From an uncultured Clostridia bacterium (GTDB lineage: Bacteria > Bacillota > Clostridia > TANB77 > CAG-508), in assembly GCA_944392065.1 (NCBI GenBank), contig CALXVO010000050.1, forward strand, positions 1 to 8,613: a DNA stretch of 8,613 nucleotides. Direction: 5' to 3'. The notes under the pieces were generated by a model. That model ran no database searches. It was not told the DNA's origin and worked only from the letters and a program-made list of their open reading frames with translations. The position numbers and the translations under genes were made by a program. Shown here in pieces: positions 1-5,744 of this stretch. The first letter of the stretch is position 1; the number at the start of each line of letters is the position of its first letter.

Positions 1-722
1 CACAAGTAGTTAACATTTATACTAAAGATTCAAATGGTAACTACACTGTTCCTGTAAAAGCAATGGTGTGTTCTACAGGAACACACACACCAACATATGG
101 AGTATATAATGTTGGGTATAAATGGGAATGGCTAAGAATGATAGGAGATGTGTATGGACATTATGTTACACAGATAAATGGAAACATTCTATTTCATTCT
201 GTTCCATATCTAACAAAAGGAGACCAATCGTCATTAGAATATTGGGCATATGATCAATTAGGGACTAAAGCATCACTCGGATGTGTAAGATTAACAACTA
301 AGGATGCTTTATGGATATTTAATAATATAAGTTCAGGAACCAAGGTGGAATTTTACTCGAGCTCTAATCCAGGACCACTTGGAAAACCAACAGCAATGAA
401 AATTTCTAGTGCACCAAGCTATGTAAGAGGATGGGATCCTACAGATCCAGATAGTAGAAACCCTTGGCCAAAATATCTCAAAGAACTAGAAGAAAAAGAA
501 AATACTAAGGATACCAATACAGAAATTAATAATACGCATACAAATACTATAGTGAATGATGTAACAAATAGCATAACAAATGATCTAACGAATAATATGA
601 CAAATGATGTAACAAATAGTGGAGTAGACAACAATACAATAAATGATACTACAAATAGTGAATTAGAAAATACAGTAGCAAATGAAGAAGATACATATTT
701 AAATTATGAAACAACTACTTAA
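1..722 (+). CDS. L,D-transpeptidase, YkuD family (5' end outside window)
   Basis: The reading frame is open from base 3, so the start codon lies upstream and only the last 239 residues are seen. The visible part holds a YkuD catalytic domain: a conserved His (codon 195-197, in FHSVPY) and the Ser-x-Gly-Cys-x-Arg motif SLGCVRL, with the nucleophilic Cys at codon 282-284. Such enzymes work outside the membrane, forming 3-3 cross-links in peptidoglycan or attaching proteins to it. After the domain comes a GWDPTDPD segment, which I recall as common in clostridial YkuD proteins, then a charged stretch and an Asn/Thr-rich tail with tetrapeptide repeats. The tail is probably unstructured. Any signal peptide, membrane anchor or binding domain would be upstream. 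The stop TAA (720-722) is 34 bp before ychF, so the two may be cotranscribed. Family assignment is secure; the substrate is not known. Confidence 0.93.
   Translation, partial: QVVNIYTKDSNGNYTVPVKAMVCSTGTHTPTYGVYNVGYKWEWLRMIGDVYGHYVTQINGNILFHSVPYLTKGDQSSLEYWAYDQLGTKASLGCVRLTTKDALWIFNNISSGTKVEFYSSSNPGPLGKPTAMKISSAPSYVRGWDPTDPDSRNPWPKYLKELEEKENTKDTNTEINNTHTNTIVNDVTNSITNDLTNNMTNDVTNSGVDNNTINDTTNSELENTVANEEDTYLNYETTT
552..623 (+). repeat. 12-bp degenerate tandem repeat coding an Asn/Thr tail
   Basis: Six consecutive 12-bp units of the type ACA AAT GAT GTA encode the tetrapeptide series VNDV, TNSI, TNDL, TNNM, TNDV, TNSG. The second codon is always AAT and the first is usually ACA. The third and fourth vary among Asp/Ser/Asn and Val/Ile/Leu/Met. 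Looser Asn/Thr-rich sequence continues to about base 690. In-frame units of this kind can expand or contract by slippage, so tail length may vary between strains. Confidence 0.85.
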
Positions 723-726
723 AATA

Positions 727-760
727 AAGGAGGGACATGCTTCTTAAGCAGAAAACATGA
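727..760 (+). promoter_or_regulatory. ychF translation start region: distant SD with hairpin or 7-codon leader
   Basis: The only strong Shine-Dalgarno sequence before ychF, AAAGGAGGG (726-734), is about 23 nt from the ychF ATG at 757, which is too far for direct use. Two features could bridge it. TGCTT (738-742) and AAGCA (746-750) form a 5-bp hairpin with a 3-nt loop, which would shorten the effective distance to about 10 nt. Alternatively, an ATG at 737 opens a 7-codon frame (MLLKQKT) whose TGA stop (758-760) overlaps the ychF ATG as ATGA, as in translational coupling. The spacing from SD to the leader ATG is only 3 nt, which is short. The sequence does not show which of the two is used. 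Confidence 0.5.
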
Positions 761-1848
761 AAATAGGAATAGTAGGTTTACCAAATGTGGGAAAAAGCAC
801 AATGTTTAATGCAATAACAAATGCAGGAGCAGAATGTGCAAACTATCCATTTTGTACTATAGAGCCAAATGTTGGAGTTGTGCCAGTTCCAGACGAAAGG
901 CTAGAAGTTTTAACTAAAATGTATAACGCAAAAAAAACAACACATGCAGTGATTGAATTTGTCGATATCGCTGGATTAGTGAAAGGGGCAAGTAAAGGGG
1001 AAGGTTTAGGAAATAAATTCTTATCCCATATACGTGAAGTAGATGCTATTTGCGAAGTAGTAAGATGTTTTGAAGACACTAACATAGTACACGTTGATGG
1101 AAATATAAATCCAACGAGAGATATAGAAACCATAAACTTAGAACTAATATTTGCAGATTTAGAAACAATTGAAAAGAAAATAGATAATGCTAAAAAGAAG
1201 CTTAAAGCAGATAAAAAATATCAGCAAGAAGTAGATCTTCTAGAAAAAATTAAAAAAACATTAGAACAGGGAAAATCAGCAAGAACAATAGATTTTAACG
1301 AAGAAGAACAAGAATTGTTGAAAGATACTTATCTATTAACGATGAAACCAATATTGTATATTGCCAACATCTCTGAAGAACAATTAAACAATCCTTTTGA
1401 GGAAGAAAATGTAAAGCAAGTTGTAGAATATGCAAAAGGAGAAAAGGCAGAAGTCATACCTCTTTGTGTAAAAATAGAAGAAGAACTTGCAGGCTTAGAG
1501 GGAGAAGATAAAAAAGAAATGCTAGTAGCATTAGGACTGGAACAATCTGGCTTAGATAAAGTTATAAAAGCAAGTTATAATCTACTAGGTTTAATGTCTT
1601 TTTTAACTGCAGGAGAACCAGAAGTTAGAGCATGGACAATAAAAAAAGGAACAAAGGCTCCACAAGCAGCTGGGAAAATCCATAGTGATATAGAAAGGGG
1701 CTTTATACGTGCAGAAATTGTTTCGTATGATGACCTAATAAGAGAGGGAAGCATGAATGCTGTTAAAGAAAAAGGATTGCTTAGATCAGAAGGAAAAGAT
1801 TACATAATGCAAGAAGGAGATATAGTTTTATTTAGATTTAATGTATAA
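757..1848 (+). CDS. ychF: Redox-regulated/ribosome-associated P-loop ATPase YchF (OLA1 family)
   Basis: The 363-residue protein has the normal length for the universally conserved Obg-family ATPase YchF. The P-loop GLPNVGKST is at residues 7-15, the G3 motif DIAG at 70-73 followed by LVKGASKGEGLGNKFL, and the altered G4 motif NISE at 204-207 (NxxE instead of NKxD). In this family that change makes the protein bind ATP rather than GTP. A charged helical region (about 130-175) and a C-terminal TGS domain (about 280-363) complete the fold. YchF binds ribosomes and is linked to stress and redox responses; its exact cellular task is not settled. The start is fixed by family alignment (MKIGIVGLPNVGKS), although the SD is unusually distant. 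The gene follows the L,D-transpeptidase closely, and no clear terminator hairpin follows its stop. Confidence 0.98.
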   Translation: MKIGIVGLPNVGKSTMFNAITNAGAECANYPFCTIEPNVGVVPVPDERLEVLTKMYNAKKTTHAVIEFVDIAGLVKGASKGEGLGNKFLSHIREVDAICEVVRCFEDTNIVHVDGNINPTRDIETINLELIFADLETIEKKIDNAKKKLKADKKYQQEVDLLEKIKKTLEQGKSARTIDFNEEEQELLKDTYLLTMKPILYIANISEEQLNNPFEEENVKQVVEYAKGEKAEVIPLCVKIEEELAGLEGEDKKEMLVALGLEQSGLDKVIKASYNLLGLMSFLTAGEPEVRAWTIKKGTKAPQAAGKIHSDIERGFIRAEIVSYDDLIREGSMNAVKEKGLLRSEGKDYIMQEGDIVLFRFNV

Positions 1849-1883
1849 TCTATTCTAAAAAAATATAAAATTTTAAAAAAAAC

Positions 1884-1912
1884 TTGACGTGTAAATGAAA
1901 AAATAGTACAAT
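1884..1912 (+). promoter_or_regulatory. Sigma-A promoter of the LPQTG peptide gene
   Basis: TTGACG (1884-1889) and TACAAT (1907-1912) are separated by exactly 17 nt, each one base from consensus. The predicted start is near 1919, giving an AT-rich leader of about 87 nt before the ATG at 2006. It lies in the gap after ychF, so the small gene is probably transcribed independently. Confidence 0.8.
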
Positions 1913-2005
1913 AAGATTGTAGGTTTTATTATTTAATGTATAAAAAGCAAAAAATAATAAATAATATTATAAAAGATATATCTAAAGAAGAAGGAGAGGA
2001 AAGAT

Positions 2006-2350
2006 ATGTTAAAATTAAAAAAAGTAGTAATGTTATTGGTAGTATTATTAGTAGTATTGAGTATTGGAATGCAAGCACAAGCAACAAAATTAACACTTGA
2101 CTTATCAAATTTTTCTTCAACAGGTACTGCAAATGATGACGATAGCAACACTACAACAAATGTAACAACAAATGAGCAAGAATCACAAGTGGTTCAACCA
2201 GTTACAAATAGTAATAGCAATAGCACAAGTGCGGGAAATAGTCTTCCTCAAACGGGTGTAACAGAAGATATTACTGTAGCGTTTTTTATAGTGGTTTGTG
2301 CTATTTCAGCAATATATGCATATAAGAAAATAAGAGATTATAAAGCGTAA
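2006..2350 (+). CDS. Small LPQTG cell-wall-anchored peptide, function unknown
   Basis: The protein has 114 residues. It starts with a signal peptide: basic MLKLKK, a Val/Leu-rich core at residues 7-20, and a probable cleavage site after AQA, near residue 26. A Ser/Thr/Asn/Asp-rich, probably disordered stretch follows (about 36-79). The sorting signal is LPQTG at 80-84, a hydrophobic segment at about 90-106 and the basic tail KKIRDYKA. Sortases cleave between Thr and Gly of such motifs and join the Thr to the wall or to a pilin. The mature peptide would be only about 56 residues with no recognisable folded domain. The SD AAGGAG (1991-1996) is 9 nt from the ATG. The convergent sortase next door is the obvious candidate enzyme, though that pairing is inferred from position. 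Confidence 0.88.
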   Translation: MLKLKKVVMLLVVLLVVLSIGMQAQATKLTLDLSNFSSTGTANDDDSNTTTNVTTNEQESQVVQPVTNSNSNSTSAGNSLPQTGVTEDITVAFFIVVCAISAIYAYKKIRDYKA

Positions 2351-2359
2351 GATTATATA

Positions 2360-2392
2360 AAGAAATACCTTACTAGTTAAGGTATTTCTTTT
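2360..2392. terminator. Bidirectional rho-independent terminator
   Basis: A perfect 13-bp stem, AAGAAATACCTTA (2360-2372) with TAAGGTATTTCTT (2378-2390), encloses a 5-nt loop. On the plus strand it is followed by a short T run (2389-2392); on the minus strand the following bases are only moderately T-rich. It sits between two converging genes. Its right arm covers the last codons and part of the stop codon of the minus-strand sortase, so sortase transcripts would end very close to their stop codon. Confidence 0.8.
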
Positions 2393-3024
2393 GCATGTAT
2401 TACTAAGCGTTTACCATTCACATTATTACAAGTAATAAGAGTTACTATTCTTGAATTGTTTGTGTCTTGAAAAGTACAAGAAGTATCATCAGATTTTGTT
2501 TCATAAGTTTTATATACTTCATAAGTTACGTAATTCCCAGATAAATCATAAATCTTAATTTCATCACTAATATCTAATTCATTTAATCTACTGAAAAATT
2601 TATAATCTACATAATTATGCCCGGCAATACATAAGTTCCCAACTTCGTTTGGCATTGGACCTGCAAATCTGCATACAGAGATATCTAGTAAATCATTATT
2701 ACTAATAGATAATATAGAGTAGTTTAAATTTATTTTATCAATTTTTATAATGCCTATTACAAAAGGCTCTTTTGCAGAATTTTGTTGCATCTCAGCATGA
2801 TAATTTGAAGTGTTTGCATATAGAGTAGAAATAGAATAGGAATCCGTTAGTTGCTTTGATATAATATCATTTTTATTACTATTATATATATTAAAAAATA
2901 AAAAGATGATGCTCAAAAAAGCAATGGAGGAAAAAATAATAAATAATATTTTATATTTTTTGTCTGAATTATTGTTACATAAAGGAAGAGAGTTGTTATC
3001 TTTATTATATATAATTTGATTCAT
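2377..3024 (-). CDS. Sortase, probably class D-like transpeptidase
   Basis: The 215-residue protein has a cytoplasmic N-terminus of about 24 residues, one membrane segment (about 25-46) and an extracellular sortase domain. The catalytic triad is visible: His136 in CIAGHN, Cys199 in TLITCNN and Arg206 in GKRLVIHAKE. The TLxTC signature and short beta-barrel resemble class D sortases, although class cannot be fixed by eye. Sortases cut LPxTG-type signals and attach the protein to a cell-wall amine. An AAGGA sequence 9 nt before the ATG serves as SD. The gene converges on the LPQTG peptide gene, 26 bp away, which suggests an enzyme-substrate pair. I saw no convincing promoter in the AT-rich sequence just upstream. 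Confidence 0.92.
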   Translation of the reverse strand: MNQIIYNKDNNSLPLCNNNSDKKYKILFIIFSSIAFLSIIFLFFNIYNSNKNDIISKQLTDSYSISTLYANTSNYHAEMQQNSAKEPFVIGIIKIDKINLNYSILSISNNDLLDISVCRFAGPMPNEVGNLCIAGHNYVDYKFFSRLNELDISDEIKIYDLSGNYVTYEVYKTYETKSDDTSCTFQDTNNSRIVTLITCNNVNGKRLVIHAKEIP

Positions 3025-3203
3025 ACATACCCATCCTTAACTTTTAATTTTATATTATTATGAGCAAAAAAGAAAAAAATATAACCGGATAAATAACTAA
3101 TACAAAACATAAATATTGCAGTTAAAAAATATTACAGCAACATTACAATTTTATTATATTTTCTTTACATTATAATTATTAGACATTTAATTTTGCCAAA
3201 CCA

Positions 3204-3232
3204 TTTACAAAACAGCAAACATGTATTAAAAT
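3204..3232 (+). promoter_or_regulatory. Candidate sigma-A promoter for thyA
   Basis: TTTACA (3204-3209) and TAAAAT (3227-3232) are 17 nt apart, with a TG upstream of the -10 box. Transcription would start near 3239, placing the whole GGGGACAG repeat in an untranslated leader of about 130 nt before thyA. Confidence 0.6.
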
Positions 3233-3256
3233 GGATAAAGAAAAATATGCCAGTAT

Positions 3257-3317
3257 CCTAAAAGGGGACAGTCCCCAATTAGGAAAAAACAGAAAAAAAA
3301 GCCTGTCCCCAATTAGG
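3257..3317 (+). repeat. REP-like palindromic repeat (GGGGACAG / CTGTCCCC)
   Basis: CCTAAAAGGGGACAG (3257-3271) pairs with CTGTCCCCAATTAGG (3303-3317): 13 base pairs interrupted by one 2x2 mismatch, with an A-rich loop. A 14-nt direct repeat, GTCCCCAATTAGGA, occurs at 3271-3284 and 3305-3318. The first copy also forms a tight local hairpin with GGGGA (3264-3268), so two exclusive folds are possible. The block is GC-rich against an AT-rich background. From memory, GGGGACAGTCCCC-type sequences are scattered in many bacterial genomes and often belong to REP elements moved by Y1 (RAYT) transposases. No transposase is present here. Confidence 0.75.
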
Positions 3318-3370
3318 AGAAGTTAATAAAATTTTTTTTAGAGCGTAAATTCGCTAGAATGGAGGTTAAA

Positions 3371-4228
3371 ATGACTGAAGCAGATAAACATTTTATTGAA
3401 ACATGTAAAAAAATTATTAAAGAAGGGTATTCATCAGAAGGAACAAATGTTAGGACGAGATGGGAAGATGGAGCTGAAGCAAATTATATTTCAGTAGTAG
3501 GTGTAAGTAATAAATATGATGTTGGAAAAGAGTTTCCAATGATTACATTAAGAAACAATAGTAAAACAGTAATGAAGGCCATTGATGAAATTTTATGGAT
3601 TTGGCAAAAGAAATCCAATGATGTTGCAGATCTAAATTCACATATTTGGGATCAATGGATTGACGAAAATGGAACCATTGGAAAAGCGTATGGATACCAA
3701 TTGGGAAAGAAATATGATTTTAAAACAAAAGAAGGAATTCTAAAAATGGATCAAGTGGATTATGTATTATATTTATTAAAACATGATCCATCAAGCCGTA
3801 GAATTATGACAAACATTTTTAATCATGAAGAACTTAAAGATATGAGATTAGAACCATGCGCTTATGGTACACAATGGCTTGTAAAGGGTGGAAAATTGCA
3901 TTTAATATTAAACCAACGTTCTCAAGATATGCTTGCTGCTAATGGATGGAATACGATGCAATATGCTGCACTTTTATGTATGTTTGCACAAGTAGCTGGG
4001 TTGGAAGTAGGAACATTAACACATAATATTGGTGATTGTCATATTTATGATAGACATATACCTCTTATTGAAAAATTAATAGAAGCGGAACCAATGGATG
4101 TTCATCCAAAACTTGTAATAAATAATTCAACAAAAGATTTTTATGAATTTAAGGTGGAAGATTTTGAAATACAGGGTTATGACTACAATAAGGAAATTAA
4201 TCTAGGCAAAATACCGGTTGCTATTTAG
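3371..4228 (+). CDS. thyA: Thymidylate synthase ThyA (Bacillus/phage phi3T-like)
   Basis: The enzyme converts dUMP to dTMP using methylene-tetrahydrofolate and releases dihydrofolate. The 285-residue protein shows the catalytic Cys163 in EPCAYGTQW, the phosphate-binding Arg pair in SSRR (141-144), Arg183 in QRSQD, Asn194, and the folate/dUMP motif IGDCHIYDRHI (220-230). ELLWIWQ-like, HIWDQW and AYGYQLGKK segments resemble the phi3T-type ThyA of Bacillus subtilis as I remember it, rather than the E. coli form. An in-frame ATG at 3359 exists, but the GGAGGT at 3361-3366 lies inside that extension and is correctly spaced for the ATG at 3371, so I choose 3371. The DHFR gene follows after 116 bp, a common folate pairing. 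Confidence 0.97.
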   Translation: MTEADKHFIETCKKIIKEGYSSEGTNVRTRWEDGAEANYISVVGVSNKYDVGKEFPMITLRNNSKTVMKAIDEILWIWQKKSNDVADLNSHIWDQWIDENGTIGKAYGYQLGKKYDFKTKEGILKMDQVDYVLYLLKHDPSSRRIMTNIFNHEELKDMRLEPCAYGTQWLVKGGKLHLILNQRSQDMLAANGWNTMQYAALLCMFAQVAGLEVGTLTHNIGDCHIYDRHIPLIEKLIEAEPMDVHPKLVINNSTKDFYEFKVEDFEIQGYDYNKEINLGKIPVAI

Positions 4229-4344
4229 TGTTAAGATTATAAGGAAAAAAGTTTTATAAAAGCAAGATAGAATAGGATAAATTATAGTTTGAAATTTCAT
4301 TATATTAATATAAATAAAAAAATTAATAGTTTATGGAGGAAAAA

Positions 4345-4834
4345 ATGTTAAGTATTATAGTAGCAGTTGCAAAAAACAATGTAATAGGAAAAGATAATAA
4401 ACTAATATGGCATTTACCAGAAGATTTAAAAAGATTTAAAAGATTAACGACAGGGCATACTATCATTATGGGAAGAAAAACATTTGAGTCTATTCGGAAG
4501 AGTGCTTCCTAATAGGAAACATGTTATACTTTGCAATGATGCAGAACTTAGTATAGAAGATGAAAATGTAGAAGTATTAGACGACGTTAGTAAGTTAAAA
4601 AAATACGAGATATCGAAAGAAGAAAATTTTATTATAGGAGGGGCAAGTATATATAGACTACTACTTCCAAAAGCAAGCAAATTATATATCACAAAAATAA
4701 ATCAAGAGTTTGATGGAGATGTATATTTCCCAGAAATAGATGAAAATGAATGGAAGATAGTAGAAACAGAAAAAGGAATAAAAGATGAAAAGAATCCTTA
4801 TGATTATGAGTATGTAACATACATAAGAAAATAA
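4345..4834 (+). pseudogene. folA: Dihydrofolate reductase, frameshifted by one extra base
   Basis: DHFR reduces dihydrofolate to tetrahydrofolate and is needed to recycle the product of ThyA. The ATG at 4345 follows GGAGG (4335-4339) and encodes 50 good DHFR residues, including WHLPED with Asp27 and IMGRKTFESI. The frame then runs into a stop at 4510-4512. Homology continues one frame over from 4496 (GRVLPNRKHVILC, later IIGGASIY) to the TAA at 4832-4834. Removing one base at about 4495 (C in ATTCGGAAG) restores a 162-residue protein of normal DHFR length. Both halves are otherwise intact, so the change is a sequencing or assembly error, a very recent mutation, or recoding at the rare CGG codon. 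The site is not in a long homopolymer. Confidence 0.85.
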
Positions 4835-4884
4835 TCTGAGAATATAGTCTATAAAAAAGGCATAAAAATAAATTATTGGGTCCT

Positions 4885-4998
4885 ATGCTTTCACACAATC
4901 TAATACCATGTGAGCATCTAAAAAGTGATCACACTTGTGGAGCTAAATGCATTGGATGTAAATTATTTACATGTGATTATTTAAAAAAAAGGAGTTAA
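4885..4998 (+). CDS. Possible Cys-rich microprotein (37 residues)
   Basis: A short frame encodes a 37-residue product with five cysteines spaced C-x8-C-x3-C-x2-C-x4-C (Cys 9, 18, 22, 25, 30) plus His11, ending TCDYLKKRS. The pattern looks like a small metal-binding knuckle rather than random translation of AT-rich DNA. I have a vague recollection of similar PCEHL...CKLFTCDYL proteins in clostridia but cannot name a family. No good ribosome binding site precedes the ATG; an in-frame TTG at 4876 is an alternative start, also poorly served. It lies 50 bp after the DHFR stop and could be cotranscribed with it. It may also be a remnant of a longer gene. Confidence 0.5.
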   Translation: MLSHNLIPCEHLKSDHTCGAKCIGCKLFTCDYLKKRS

Positions 4999-5152
4999 AT
5001 TTAAAATAAAGAACATATTATTATTACATGTATTTTTTAATCCTTTACAAAAATATTTTATAAAATGCATGGTATTTACACCAAAAGAGAAAGTTATGAA
5101 AAGATTAATTATGTTATAGTAACAACAATTTTAACAAATTTGCCCAAAACCC
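4999..5152. other. AT-rich intergenic stretch without identified signal
   Basis: Together with the microprotein frame this forms a gap of about 400 bp between folA and ylxM. I find no RNA gene, strong hairpin terminator or convincing coding frame here on either strand. Confidence 0.55.
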
Positions 5153-5181
5153 TTGACAAATGAACAAAAATAGTGTAAAGT
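5153..5181 (+). promoter_or_regulatory. Sigma-A promoter of the ylxM-ffh operon
   Basis: A perfect -35 box TTGACA (5153-5158) and a -10 box TAAAGT (5176-5181) are separated by 17 nt. The predicted start is near 5188, about 50 nt before the ylxM ATG. Confidence 0.8.
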
Positions 5182-5215
5182 ATATTAGCATTACAAAACA
5201 ATGCTAATATTTTTT
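5182..5215 (+). promoter_or_regulatory. 11-bp inverted repeat at the operon start site
   Basis: ATATTAGCATT (5182-5192) and AATGCTAATAT (5200-5210) are perfect inverted copies around a 7-nt spacer (ACAAAAC), followed by five T and a G. The repeat begins directly after the -10 box and spans the predicted start site. It could be a repressor operator. If transcription starts a few bases early, it could also be a 5'-end RNA hairpin or an attenuator-like hairpin with a T run. Both readings are inferred from position. Confidence 0.55.
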
Positions 5216-5237
5216 GTTTAACTTAGGAAGTGATAGT

Positions 5238-5585
5238 ATGGAAAAGAAAGTAGAAGTAAGTATTCTTTGCCAAATCTATGGTAAATTATTAACTGAAAAA
5301 CAATATGAATTTATTGATGATTATTACAACAATGACTTATCGCTTTCTGAAATAGCTGAAAATAATGATATAACAAGACAAGCAGTAAGAGATGTCATAA
5401 AGAAGGGGGAAAGTAAACTTTTCGAGTATGAGGAAAAGCTTTTAATTATGAAAAAGATGAGAGACCAAGAGAAACAAATACAAGGAATAATTGAAGAGTT
5501 GAATAAAATTAAAGATACTTCATCTGATAAGAAGATAGAAAAGATACTTAGTAATGTTACTAGAGAATTAATTTGCTTAAATTAA
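5238..5585 (+). CDS. ylxM: YlxM family helix-turn-helix protein, SRP-associated
   Basis: The 115-residue protein has a sigma-70 region-4-like helix-turn-helix at about residues 17-55, with LTEKQYEFIDDYYNNDLSLS then EIAENNDITRQAVRD, followed by a long charged helix (about 60-115) likely to form a coiled coil. This is the YlxM family, encoded beside ffh in Firmicutes. In streptococci YlxM binds SRP components and modulates FtsY/Ffh GTPase activity. The ATG at 5238 has AGGAAG at 5225-5230, 7 nt away, so I prefer it to the in-frame TTG at 5214, which lies in the T run of the promoter-proximal hairpin. The stop TAA coincides with the first bases of palindromic element A. It is the first gene of the SRP operon. 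Confidence 0.93.
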   Translation: MEKKVEVSILCQIYGKLLTEKQYEFIDDYYNNDLSLSEIAENNDITRQAVRDVIKKGESKLFEYEEKLLIMKKMRDQEKQIQGIIEELNKIKDTSSDKKIEKILSNVTRELICLN

Positions 5586-5709
5586 TTCATAAGAGAATCA
5601 GCATCTTACTGCGTTAAAATTTGCTTAAAAATCCTCAGCGTACAAGGAGTACGCCTCCGGTATTTTAATCAAATTTTGCCTTGTAATATACTAATTCTCT
5701 TATGAATTA
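5583..5709. repeat. Palindromic element A (127 bp) between ylxM and ffh
   Basis: The ends are perfect 16-bp inverted repeats, TAATTCATAAGAGAAT (5583-5598) and ATTCTCTTATGAATTA (5694-5709); the left one starts at the ylxM stop codon. The centre GCGTACAAGGAGTACGC (5638-5654) is a small GC-rich palindrome, and imperfect arms join centre to ends (for example AAAATTTG against CAAATTTT). It shares with B, C and D the GCGTT of the left arm, the AGTAC/AGCAC centre and GCCT in the right arm. No T run follows, so it is not a standard terminator. It encodes nothing visible. Confidence 0.85.
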
Positions 5710-5744
5710 GAAAAATATAAAATAACATTGGGGAGGAAAAAAGT

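Larger units (their letters stand above)
3025..3370. other. Intergenic region between sortase and thyA
   Basis: This 346-bp divergent intergenic stretch contains no credible coding frame. From 3025 to about 3200 it is very AT-rich with no signal I can support. Its right half contains a thyA promoter candidate (3204-3232), a GGGGACAG palindromic repeat (3257-3317) and the thyA ribosome binding site (3361-3366). Confidence 0.7.

Noticed and set aside
843..1133. 96-residue open frame on the minus strand inside ychF
   Set aside because: It lies fully inside a well-supported essential gene, has no recognisable domain and is a shadow frame.
1929..2151. Two overlapping hydrophobic minus-strand frames of about 70 residues
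   Set aside because: They cover the leader and signal-peptide region of the LPQTG gene. Leu/Ile-rich translation is expected from AT-rich antisense sequence, and the plus-strand gene has a promoter, SD and clear domain order.
3359..3370. Earlier ATG for thyA, adding MEVK
   Set aside because: The added codons contain the GGAGGT ribosome binding site that fits the ATG at 3371, and ThyA homology begins after it.
4289..4316. Possible separate promoter for the DHFR gene (TTGAAA, 16 nt, TAAATA)
   Set aside because: The -10 match is weak in very AT-rich DNA and no terminator separates thyA from the DHFR gene, so cotranscription is equally likely.
4444..4898. Minus-strand frames antisense to the DHFR gene
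   Set aside because: They are low-complexity Ser/Leu/Phe-rich shadows of DHFR, which is clearly homologous on the plus strand in two frames.
4956..4972. 17-nt palindrome ATGTAAATTATTTACAT as an operator
   Set aside because: It lies inside the Cys-rich frame, is AT-rich and short, and has no promoter next to it; chance is a sufficient explanation.
5214..5237. In-frame TTG start for ylxM
   Set aside because: It sits in the T run after the promoter-proximal inverted repeat without an SD, whereas ATG 5238 has AGGAAG at proper spacing.
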